This document shows, piece after piece, positions 1 to 5,851 of a stretch of 6,077 bases of DNA. The notes beneath the pieces are model-generated. The model was not told the DNA's origin and did no database searches. It saw only the letters and a program-made list of their open reading frames with translations. The stretch is taken from assembly GCA_945875225.1 (NCBI GenBank), contig CAMCJY010000132.1:1-6077 (forward strand), written 5' to 3'. Both the position numbers and the translations under genes were made by a program. Position 1 is the first letter of the stretch, and every line of letters begins with the position of its first letter. Origin of the DNA: Comamonas sp. lk (GTDB taxonomy: Bacteria; Pseudomonadota; Gammaproteobacteria; Burkholderiales; Burkholderiaceae_C).

Positions 1-2009
1 ATGTCTTGCAGGCGCAGCGGTTTGCCGCGCCACTGACCGATCAAGTCTAGGCAGCGGTGGATAGCGCTGAGCATGCCCAAGGCCAACACATCCACCTTGA
101 GCAAGCCCACCGCGTCCAGGTCGTCTTTGTCCCACTGGATGATGCTGCGCTCAGGCATAGCCGCGTTTTCTACCGGCACGATACGCGTCAGCGGACCTTG
201 CGTCAGCACGAAGCCGCCCACATGTTGGCTCAGGTGGCGCGGGAAGCCTTGCAGTTGCGTAGCCAGATCAAGCCACAGTTGCAGCCGAAGGGGTGTTGGA
301 ATGGCGAAGTCACTTGCCTTCTCATGTGCCTGGGCGGCAGAGCCCTGTGCTTCGTTTTGCTCGGCGGGCGCCAGATCGGCAGAGCGCTCAGCTCCGTGTC
401 CCCCGCCCGCTGCGCGGGCTCCTCCTTTACCTACGCTGAGCCCTCTGCCGCCCTGGCTTGTTGCACACGAAGAAGACACAGTTGCAGTTACGCGCTCAAT
501 CGCACTTTGCAAGCGCTCGGCCAGCACGGTACGGCCATACATGCCTGGATGCTCTTTGGCCAGCGCGTTAATCAGAGCTTCGGGAATTTGCAGCGCGCGC
601 CCTACATCGCGCAGCGCACTGCGCGGGCGGTAGCGGGTGACCACGGCGGTAATGGCGGCGCGCTCGCGGCCATATTTGGCGTAGATGTATTGGATGACTT
701 CTTCGCGCCGCTGGTGCTCAAAGTCCACATCAATATCGGGCGGCTCGTCGCGCTCGCGCGATATGAAGCGCTCAAACAGTACGCTCATGCGCGCAGGGTC
801 CACCTCGGTCATGCCCAGGCAGTAGCACACCGCCGAATTGGCCGCCGAGCCGCGCCCCTGGCACAAGATGCCGCGGCTGCGCGCAAAGCGCACGATGTCG
901 TGCACCGTGAGGAAGTACATCTCGTACTTCAGTTCGGCAATCAACGCCAACTCATGCTCTACCTGCGCGCGTACGTTCTCGGGCATGCCTGCGGGGTAGC
1001 GTACGCACGCGCCTTCTTCGGTGTAATGGCGCAGCGTTTGCGCTGGCGTCTGGCCGGGCAATAACGCTTCGAGCGGGTAGTGGTAACGCAGGCTGTCCAA
1101 GGAAAAATGACAGCGGCTGGCAATCTCTAAAGTGTTCGCTAAGTGTTCGGCATCAAACAAGTTAGCTAAACGCGCGCGACTGCGCAAATGCCGCTCGGCG
1201 TTGGCCTGTAAGCCGCGCCCGCACTGTGCTACCGGCAGGCGCAAACGCACGGCGGTGATCACATCGTGCAAAGGCTTGCGCGAGCGCACATGCATTTGCA
1301 CCGCGCCCACCGCCACCAGCGGCAGGCCACTCAGGTGCGCAATCTGGCGCAAGCGCAAAGTGTGCAGCGCATCCTGCGTACCCAAGCTGCGCGTCGCGCC
1401 CAACCACACTTGCGCGCCATAGTGCGCGCGCGCAGCCGCTGCAATCGCATAGGCTTTTTCCATCGACAAAGCAGGTGGCAAAAGCAAAATAATCTCATTG
1501 CCAGCCAAGCTCGGCCAGGCCGCCCAGCCGCCTTGCGCAGGCTGCCAATGCAGCGCGTACTGCCCCTTAGGCGCGGCGCGGCGCGCGCTGCTGATGAATT
1601 CGCACAGATTGCCCCAGCCCTGCAAATCATGCGGCAAAGCGACGAAGCGGAAAGATGCTTCACCGGCTGAGGCTGCGGCGGACATCGCCTCCGCCGCCCC
1701 AGGAACATTTCCTTGCATGACCAACTTGTTCTGGCCCTGGCCATGACAGGCCTTGGCGTCCGGCACAGACCAAGATGCGCGCACCCCAAACTCAGCGCCC
1801 GGCAAGAATTGCAAGCCCGCCTTACGCGCCGCCTCGTGCGCGCGCACGACCCCGGCCACTGAGCACTCATCGGTCAGCGCCAGCGCCCCATAACCCAAAG
1901 CCTTGGCCCGCGCCACCAACTCCTGGGGCAAGGACGCGCCATACTGAAAGCTAAACGCGCTCATGGCATAAAGCTCGGCATAGGCAGGGGACGGGGCGGC
2001 GGCGGGCAC
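1..2009 (-). CDS. dnaE2: Error-prone DNA polymerase DnaE2, N-terminal part (runs off left edge)
   Basis: This is the translesion DNA polymerase of the ImuA-ImuB-DnaE2 mutasome, a PolIII alpha paralogue responsible for SOS mutagenesis. I translated the minus strand from 2009 to 1 and it stays open for about 669 codons; the family is usually near 1050 residues, so roughly the last third lies outside. A PHP domain occupies about residues 9-75 (YAELYAMSAFSF at 10-21, then ALTDECSVAGVVRAH). The polymerase palm shows the PDIDVDF motif at 424-430, with catalytic D425 and D427, and KVDVLALGML carrying the third acidic residue, D640. FPRHLSQH (589-596) and the VENAAMPERSIIQWDKDDLDA block are DnaE2 signatures. 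The chosen start is GTG at 2009: an in-frame TAA lies at 2024-2022, and the first ATG (1964) would cut off PHP motif I. Two Ala/Gly-rich inserts, at about residues 78-110 and 505-565, look unusual; the second contains a nested palindrome. A LexA box lies 17 bp upstream. Confidence 0.95.
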   Translation of the reverse strand, partial: MPAAAPSPAYAELYAMSAFSFQYGASLPQELVARAKALGYGALALTDECSVAGVVRAHEAARKAGLQFLPGAEFGVRASWSVPDAKACHGQGQNKLVMQGNVPGAAEAMSAAASAGEASFRFVALPHDLQGWGNLCEFISSARRAAPKGQYALHWQPAQGGWAAWPSLAGNEIILLLPPALSMEKAYAIAAAARAHYGAQVWLGATRSLGTQDALHTLRLRQIAHLSGLPLVAVGAVQMHVRSRKPLHDVITAVRLRLPVAQCGRGLQANAERHLRSRARLANLFDAEHLANTLEIASRCHFSLDSLRYHYPLEALLPGQTPAQTLRHYTEEGACVRYPAGMPENVRAQVEHELALIAELKYEMYFLTVHDIVRFARSRGILCQGRGSAANSAVCYCLGMTEVDPARMSVLFERFISRERDEPPDIDVDFEHQRREEVIQYIYAKYGRERAAITAVVTRYRPRSALRDVGRALQIPEALINALAKEHPGMYGRTVLAERLQSAIERVTATVSSSCATSQGGRGLSVGKGGARAAGGGHGAERSADLAPAEQNEAQGSAAQAHEKASDFAIPTPLRLQLWLDLATQLQGFPRHLSQHVGGFVLTQGPLTRIVPVENAAMPERSIIQWDKDDLDAVGLLKVDVLALGMLSAIHRCLDLIGQWRGKPLRLQD
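370..457. repeat. Nested palindromic element inside the dnaE2 reading frame
   Basis: Two 23-base arms, 370-392 and 435-457, are inverted copies of each other with 20 of 23 positions pairing. The longest uninterrupted inner stretches are GCTCAGC (386-392) against GCTGAGC (435-441). Between them sits a perfect second hairpin, GCCCGC TGC GCGGGC (405-419). The whole 88-bp unit could fold into a cruciform or mRNA stem. On the minus strand it is translated as about residues 518-547 of DnaE2, a Gly/Ala/Arg-rich stretch outside the conserved blocks. By form it resembles small palindromic interspersed repeats that insert into genes without breaking the frame. No second copy exists in this window, so its repeat status is an inference; the dyad itself is read directly. 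Confidence 0.6.
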
Positions 2010-2026
2010 GGAAGCTTCGTTTTAAA

Positions 2027-2046
2027 TACTGTATAAAAATACAGTA
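2027..2046. promoter_or_regulatory. LexA (SOS) operator for dnaE2
   Basis: TACTGTATAAAAATACAGTA matches the enterobacterial-type LexA box consensus (CTG-N10-CAG with an AT-rich core) in both half-sites. CTG is at 2029-2031 and CAG at 2042-2044, and the dyad extends one further base on each side (2026 and 2047). It ends 17 bp before the dnaE2 GTG start at 2009. On the minus strand TATACT (2048-2043) inside the box is a possible -10 hexamer, so LexA would block polymerase directly. The nearest rightward gene starts about 100 bp away, so dnaE2 is the likely target, though an effect on the divergent toxin-antitoxin genes cannot be excluded. Confidence 0.93.
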
Positions 2047-2056
2047 TAAACAGAGT

Positions 2057-2078
2057 CCCTACGTGAAAAAACGTAGGG
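2057..2078. repeat. 8-bp perfect inverted repeat in the divergent intergenic region
   Basis: CCCTACGT (2057-2064) and ACGTAGGG (2071-2078) are perfect inverted copies around the 6-base loop GAAAAA. No T-run follows the hairpin on either strand, so an intrinsic terminator is unlikely. Lying between the dnaE2 LexA box and the putative toxin-antitoxin promoter, it could be an operator for a dimeric regulator (perhaps the antitoxin) or a remnant of an insertion boundary. Only the dyad is seen; any role is inferred. Confidence 0.5.
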
Positions 2079-2093
2079 CACGCAAAAAATTAC

Positions 2094-2122
2094 TTGTGCC
2101 ATGCTTCAAAAAAATATATATT
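2094..2122 (+). promoter_or_regulatory. Candidate sigma-70 promoter for the toxin-antitoxin genes
   Basis: TTGTGC (2094-2099) and TATATT (2117-2122, five of six matches to TATAAT) are separated by 17 bp, and the ATG of the antitoxin gene follows 25 bp after the -10. The -35 is weak (three of six). The surrounding AT-richness could produce a -10 match by chance. Confidence 0.4.
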
Positions 2123-2132
2123 AGATATATAT
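2114..2132. promoter_or_regulatory. AT dyad, candidate antitoxin operator
   Basis: ATATATAT (2114-2121) and ATATATAT (2125-2132) flank TAG, forming both an inverted and a direct repeat. It overlaps the candidate -10 and ends 15 bp before the antitoxin start. Type II antitoxins with a ribbon-helix-helix fold commonly bind such dyads to repress their own operon, so autoregulation is plausible. The sequence is low in complexity and the function is inferred only. Confidence 0.35.
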
Positions 2133-2135
2133 AAA

Positions 2136-2140
2136 TAAGG
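2136..2140 (+). promoter_or_regulatory. Ribosome binding site of the antitoxin gene
   Basis: The purine-rich TAAGG lies 7 bases before the ATG at 2148, a good Shine-Dalgarno position. It supports this ATG as the start. Confidence 0.55.
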
Positions 2141-2147
2141 CTAACCT

Positions 2148-2426
2148 ATGACAAGCACAAGCGACAACTTACTCGTCAAATTCCGCACCAAAGACACGGC
2201 ATTGGGTGTGACGCGCAGCACCGTCAAAGCACTGGCGAAAGAACTAGAGGTGAACGAAACCCAGGTCATCCACATGGCACTCTCCAAATTCGCTGCGGAT
2301 GTGCTTCCAGCGTATGCGCCCGATACCGGCCCACTCACCGCCAAGCAAATCCGCGCTTTGCGCGAGGACGTCCAAAAGCACTTACCCAAGGGTAAAACCC
2401 TCTCCAGCGAGACCTTGTTTCCATGA
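2148..2426 (+). CDS. Putative type II antitoxin, ribbon-helix-helix-like
   Basis: A 92-residue protein placed directly before a PemK/MazF-like toxin gene and overlapping it by 4 bases (ATGA), the usual order and coupling for an antitoxin. Residues 8-13 (LLVKFR) could form a DNA-contacting beta strand, residues 22-34 (TRSTVKALAKELE) a first helix, VNET a turn, and residues 38-53 a second helix ending in KFAADVL; this is the pattern of a ribbon-helix-helix dimer. Residues 54-92 are charged and rich in Pro, Lys and Ser (TAKQIRALREDVQKHLPKG), fitting a flexible toxin-neutralising tail. A Shine-Dalgarno site and a candidate promoter precede it. I recognise no named family; the antitoxin call rests mainly on context and length. 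Confidence 0.7.
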   Translation: MTSTSDNLLVKFRTKDTALGVTRSTVKALAKELEVNETQVIHMALSKFAADVLPAYAPDTGPLTAKQIRALREDVQKHLPKGKTLSSETLFP

Positions 2427-2833
2427 GCTCCAAATGGGCGCTACCCGCCCCCGGCGACATCGTGTGGTGCTTGTTTCCAGAAGTGCCAGGCATGGAGCCA
2501 GGCCCCAAGCCCCGTCCCGCGCTAGTGATGCGCGTCGAGCGCAAAGAAGATGGTGATGAGCTCAGCGTGGTGTATGGCACATCGCAAAACCTGCATCCGC
2601 TCAGGCGCGGCGAATTCGCCATCACCCGCGACAAACACCCCAGCGCCTACGCCCTGGCGGGCTTGGCCTATGACACCAAGTTTGACTTCAAAGTCATGGT
2701 GGACCTGACTTGGTCAGAGCGCTACTTCAAAGTACCACCTCGAAGTCCGCATGGAAATACGCCCAAACTGGGAACCTTGCATGCGACGGTTTTGCGGGCG
2801 GTGGAGGCGGCTTATCGGGCGGCAGTGGGGTAG
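2423..2833 (+). CDS. PemK/MazF-like toxin (predicted endoribonuclease)
   Basis: A 136-residue protein with the N-terminal signature of the PemK/MazF (CcdB-like) fold: PAPGDIVWCLFPE at 8-20, a loop rich in Gly and Pro, then KPRPALVMRV at 29-38, where R31 sits in the place of the conserved basic residue of MazF-type RNases. VVYGTSQN (49-56) matches the second strand with the conserved Thr/Ser. Family members inhibit growth by cleaving mRNA at short sequence motifs. The C-terminal part (FDFKVMVDLTWSERYF, then an Ala-rich helix) is less familiar, and the protein is a little longer than the 105-115 residues of classical MazF. The start overlaps the upstream stop, with no strong binding site of its own, so translation is probably coupled to the antitoxin. 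RNase activity and its target sequence are inferred. Confidence 0.78.
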   Translation: MSSKWALPAPGDIVWCLFPEVPGMEPGPKPRPALVMRVERKEDGDELSVVYGTSQNLHPLRRGEFAITRDKHPSAYALAGLAYDTKFDFKVMVDLTWSERYFKVPPRSPHGNTPKLGTLHATVLRAVEAAYRAAVG

Positions 2834-2949
2834 TGGTAAAGCGGTCGATTGGTTATGTTGCCATTAACAGTACTATTAGCCTTCCCCATCAGCATAGGGA
2901 TAGAGCCCTTCGGTAGCATTCCTGCAAAAATTCCCGGACTCCCGACTTG
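2834..2949 (+). promoter_or_regulatory. Gap between toxin gene and chrA with a weak candidate promoter
   Basis: This 116-base gap holds no gene and no convincing terminator. TTGGTT (2849-2854) and TACTAT (2871-2876), 16 bp apart, are a weak sigma-70 candidate that could drive chrA. Otherwise chrA may be read through from the toxin-antitoxin promoter. No clear Shine-Dalgarno site precedes the chrA ATG. Confidence 0.25.
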
Positions 2950-4299
2950 ATGACTCCCCACCCCCCGGAAGTACCCACCGCCCCAGCCCCCATCAGCCTG
3001 CGCCAGGCCTGGCCGTTTTGGCTGAAGGTGGGCTTTATCAGCTTTGGCGGGCCGGCCGGGCAGATTGCGCTGTTGCATGAAGAGTTGGTGGAGCGACGGC
3101 GTTGGATTTCGGATGCGCGGTTTTTGCATGCGCTTAATTACTGCATGGTGCTGCCCGGCCCTGAAGCGCAGCAACTGGCCACCTACTTGGGCTGGCTGAT
3201 GCACCGCACTTGGGGCGGCATCGTGGCGGGGGTCTTGTTTGTGCTGCCTTCGCTGTTCATACTCATCGGACTGTCGTGGGTGTATCTGGTGTTCGGTGGT
3301 ACGCCGCTGGTGGCGGGGCTGTTTGCCGGTATCAAGCCAGCCGTGACGGCCATCGTGCTGCAAGCGGCCTGGCGCATAGGCACGCGCACGCTGCGCCACC
3401 GTTTGTTGTGGGTGTTGGCTGCCCTGTCCTGGTTTGCGCTGTATGTATTGCAAGCGCCCTTTCCGGCAATAGTGCTGGGTGCAGGGCTGATAGGCGCCAT
3501 CGGCGGGCGCTTTGCGCCGCAGGTATTTCAAGCGGGCACCGGCCACGCAGCCAAGGCCAGGCCGCACGCGCCAGCCTTGATTGACGACGACACACCCACG
3601 CCCGCGCATGCGCGTTTTACGCAGTCCGGTTTGGTGAAAGTGCTGGCTATCGGGCTACTGCTGTGGCTAGTGCCCATGGCGCTGCTGGTGCTGACGCAAG
3701 GCTGGGAACATACGCTGACGCAAATGGCCTGGTTTTTCACCAAAGCGGCGCTGCTGACTTTTGGCGGCGCCTATGCGGTGCTGCCCTATGTGTACCAGGG
3801 CGGCGTGGAGCAGTTTGGCTGGGTAACGGCGGCGCAGATGATCGACGGCCTGGCGCTGGGCGAGACCACGCCGGGGCCGCTGATCATGGTGGTGGCTTTT
3901 GTAGGCTATGTGGGCGGACACACCCAAGCACTGCTAGGCCCGGACCATCTGTTTTTAGCCGGTGCCCTGGCCGCCACGGTGGTGACCTGGTTTACTTTTT
4001 TGCCTTCGTTTGTGTTCATCTTGGCGGGCGGGCCTTTCATCGAATCGACGCACCAGGATTTACGTTTAAGCGCGCCGCTCACCGCGATTACCGCCGCGGT
4101 GGTGGGCGTCATCGTGAGCCTGGCGCTGTTCTTTGGTCAGCATGTGTTCTGGCCGCAAGGCATGGGTGGGCGTTTTGATGCGGCATCCGCTGTCATAGCC
4201 GTAGCCGCCGCGCTCGCGCTGATCCACTTTAAGCGGCCCGTGGTGCAGGTGATTGCTGCTTGTGCGCTGGCGGGCTGGGCTTTGTCTGTGTTGGCTTGA
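2950..4299 (+). CDS. chrA: Chromate transporter ChrA, long-chain (two-domain) type
   Basis: An inner-membrane transporter of the CHR superfamily, whose long members export chromate from the cytoplasm and confer chromate resistance. It has 449 residues from the ATG at 2950; a TTG directly before it is a less likely start. Both homologous halves are present. The N-terminal half has FWLKVGFISFGGPAGQIA (23-40), RRWISDARF and LNYCMVLPGPEAQQLATYLGWL (62-83). The C-terminal half has FFTKAALLTFGGAYAVLPYV (262-281), MIDGLALGETTPGPLIMVVAFVGYVGG (297-323) and FLPSFVFILAGGPF. The repeated FGG motifs and PGPEAQ / TPGPLIM pair are family hallmarks. About ten hydrophobic segments are visible, with a hydrophilic Ala/Asp linker at 198-225 joining the halves. 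It is somewhat longer than the 400-420 residues of well-studied ChrA proteins. No chrB regulator is next to it. Its stop faces the imuB stop 25 bp away. Confidence 0.95.
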   Translation: MTPHPPEVPTAPAPISLRQAWPFWLKVGFISFGGPAGQIALLHEELVERRRWISDARFLHALNYCMVLPGPEAQQLATYLGWLMHRTWGGIVAGVLFVLPSLFILIGLSWVYLVFGGTPLVAGLFAGIKPAVTAIVLQAAWRIGTRTLRHRLLWVLAALSWFALYVLQAPFPAIVLGAGLIGAIGGRFAPQVFQAGTGHAAKARPHAPALIDDDTPTPAHARFTQSGLVKVLAIGLLLWLVPMALLVLTQGWEHTLTQMAWFFTKAALLTFGGAYAVLPYVYQGGVEQFGWVTAAQMIDGLALGETTPGPLIMVVAFVGYVGGHTQALLGPDHLFLAGALAATVVTWFTFLPSFVFILAGGPFIESTHQDLRLSAPLTAITAAVVGVIVSLALFFGQHVFWPQGMGGRFDAASAVIAVAAALALIHFKRPVVQVIAACALAGWALSVLA

Positions 4300-4324
4300 G
4301 CCACGGCATAAGCTCACAAGGCCT

Positions 4325-5851
4325 TCAGGCAAACAAGCCATGCAAATACCAGGCGGCCCCCTGCCCCTGGGCTAGGCCTAAACGCTCGCGATAGACCCAG
4401 AGCAAACCCTGGCCAGGGCTGTGGGCGATGTAGTAGTCGCGCTGCACTTGCGGCCCCGTGTCCCAGGCCTGCAGCTCCAAGCGCTGCGGTCCGGCCAGCA
4501 AGGCCAGCGGGCCGTCCCACTGGGGCAAACCATCAGCGCCGCAGGGCAGGCTGCGCACCTGGGGCAACAACCAAGTGGGATAAAGCGCCTGCGCGGCGAT
4601 GGTGCTGGCTTGCGATGTGGCGCGGGTGCCTAAGGCCATGCCAGTTTGCGCTGCGGCACTGGTCGGTCGTCCCATACCAGTTGACACCACGGCGCTTGCC
4701 TGCGCGCCCAGCGCTTGCCAGGTCTGCATGCACTCGGGGCGATGCTCATCTTGCAAGCTCACGGCGCGCACGCTGTCAGGCCCCAGGCGCGCAGCCACGC
4801 GCTCCAGCAAATGGTGCAGGCTGTCGCCGCTGCGCAGTTCATCGGGCAAGAGGCTCAGGCTTTGGCCGCGCAATGCGCAGGTTTCCAGCGTACGCAGGCG
4901 CAAATACAAAACCGGCGCAGGCAGCGTGACCTGCGCCAGGTGTTCGGCCAGCAGACGCTCCAAGTGGCGCGGGTCTTGGGTGGGCTCGGCAGTACGCAAG
5001 TGCAGGCGGCCATAGCCATCGCCTTGGTGCCAAGCGTCCCGGTGGCGGGCATTGGCACGGCGCGCATCGAGTTGCCAACGCAACTCCAGGGCCAGCACCC
5101 CGTGCTGGCGGGCGCGCAACCACAGTTGCAACTGCGCCAACAAGCGGCGCGCGCCAAACAACATGGCTGCGGCCGATTCGACCTGCGCGGCCAGTTCCAG
5201 CGGCGCATCAAACACCTCGGGCAGGCGCAGCCAGGCATAGACCTCGGGCGCGGCGCCATAGGCCTGGTCCAAAGCCGTCAGCAGGGGCGCGCCAAAGCGG
5301 CGGGCCACGCCGCCGCGCGGCAAGGCGCGCAAATGGCCCCAGGTGGTACAGCCCAAACGCTCCAGCGTGGGTAGATGCGCCTGCGCTGCGGCCAGCGTGT
5401 GCAAAGGCAAGGCATCGGGCAGCAGTGGCGGCTGGGCCAATTCGCCCGCCTGCTGCAAAGCATCGCAGGCCAGGCGCGCCAGCGCGAGCAAAGCGCTCTC
5501 GCCATGCGCGTACTGCATAGGCAGGGGCGCGTGGCCGGACTCCAACAGCGCCTGCACCAGCGCCTTGCGTCCGCTAAACAAGCGCTCGCTGGTCGAGATT
5601 TCCAGCACCAAAGCCTGCTGCACTTGCGCCACCCAGGGCGTAAATTGCAAACTCCACCAGGCCAGCGCCGCCAGCGGGTCAGCCCAGGCCGCAGCGCCTG
5701 AAAACTCTGTTTCTGGATCCGGGGAAGTAGCGCCGCACAAAGCGCTTGTAAGCGGCAAGGCCGGTAATGGCGCATAGCCACTTGCACCGGCATCACGGCC
5801 AGCAGCGCGCTGCGCGTCTTGCGGACGCACGGCCAGCCAATAGGGCTTCAT
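4325..5851 (-). CDS. imuB: ImuB, non-catalytic Y-family polymerase homologue of the SOS mutasome
   Basis: ImuB does not synthesise DNA; it is the hub that ties the sliding clamp, ImuA and DnaE2 together at stalled forks. The 508-residue product has the ImuB landmarks: LAWWSLQFTPWVAQVQQALVLEISTSERLFSGRKAL (63-98), LERLGCTTWGHLRALPRGGVARRFG (163-187, helix-hairpin-helix region), PEVFDAPLEL (211-220), and the C-terminal RDYYIAHSPGQGLLWVYRER (471-490) and WYLHGLFA at the very end. Where active Y-family enzymes have the catalytic Asp-Glu pair, this protein has Q78-Q79, which fits an inactive palm. QSLSLLP (330-336) is a possible clamp-binding motif, uncertain. Residues 381-420 form an Ala/Ser/Thr/Gly-rich linker with no conserved block. 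The start ATG overlaps the imuA stop (ATGA), so the two are translationally coupled. It converges with chrA, with no obvious terminator in the 25-bp gap. Confidence 0.94.
   Translation of the reverse strand: MKPYWLAVRPQDAQRAAGRDAGASGYAPLPALPLTSALCGATSPDPETEFSGAAAWADPLAALAWWSLQFTPWVAQVQQALVLEISTSERLFSGRKALVQALLESGHAPLPMQYAHGESALLALARLACDALQQAGELAQPPLLPDALPLHTLAAAQAHLPTLERLGCTTWGHLRALPRGGVARRFGAPLLTALDQAYGAAPEVYAWLRLPEVFDAPLELAAQVESAAAMLFGARRLLAQLQLWLRARQHGVLALELRWQLDARRANARHRDAWHQGDGYGRLHLRTAEPTQDPRHLERLLAEHLAQVTLPAPVLYLRLRTLETCALRGQSLSLLPDELRSGDSLHHLLERVAARLGPDSVRAVSLQDEHRPECMQTWQALGAQASAVVSTGMGRPTSAAAQTGMALGTRATSQASTIAAQALYPTWLLPQVRSLPCGADGLPQWDGPLALLAGPQRLELQAWDTGPQVQRDYYIAHSPGQGLLWVYRERLGLAQGQGAAWYLHGLFA

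Noticed and set aside
57..1064. Long plus-strand open frame of 335 codons opposite dnaE2
   Set aside because: It is antisense to a continuous DnaE2 frame with conserved polymerase motifs; the composition is Ala/Arg/His-rich as expected for a shadow of a GC-rich gene.
1..2009. Possible frameshift in dnaE2, because only short minus-strand open frames were evident at first
   Set aside because: Reading the minus strand from 2009 shows one uninterrupted frame to the window edge; it simply lacks a stop within the window.
2057..2078. Intrinsic terminator
   Set aside because: The hairpin is not followed by a T-run on either strand, and it lies between two divergent starts where a terminator is not expected.
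2812..3609. Minus-strand open frame of 265 codons across chrA
   Set aside because: It overlaps the clearly conserved ChrA frame and has a Gln/Arg/His-rich composition with no recognisable domain.
2010..4324. Insertion sequence or integrated element boundaries around the toxin-antitoxin and chrA genes
   Set aside because: No transposase or integrase gene, matching terminal inverted repeats or direct target duplication could be found at the two junctions.
4658..4681. Inverted repeat ACTGGT / ACCAGT inside imuB
   Set aside because: Six-base arms with a 12-base spacer are expected by chance in a sequence of this length.
4715..5374. Plus-strand open frame of 219 codons opposite imuB
   Set aside because: Gln/Ala-rich shadow of ImuB; no start signal or domain.
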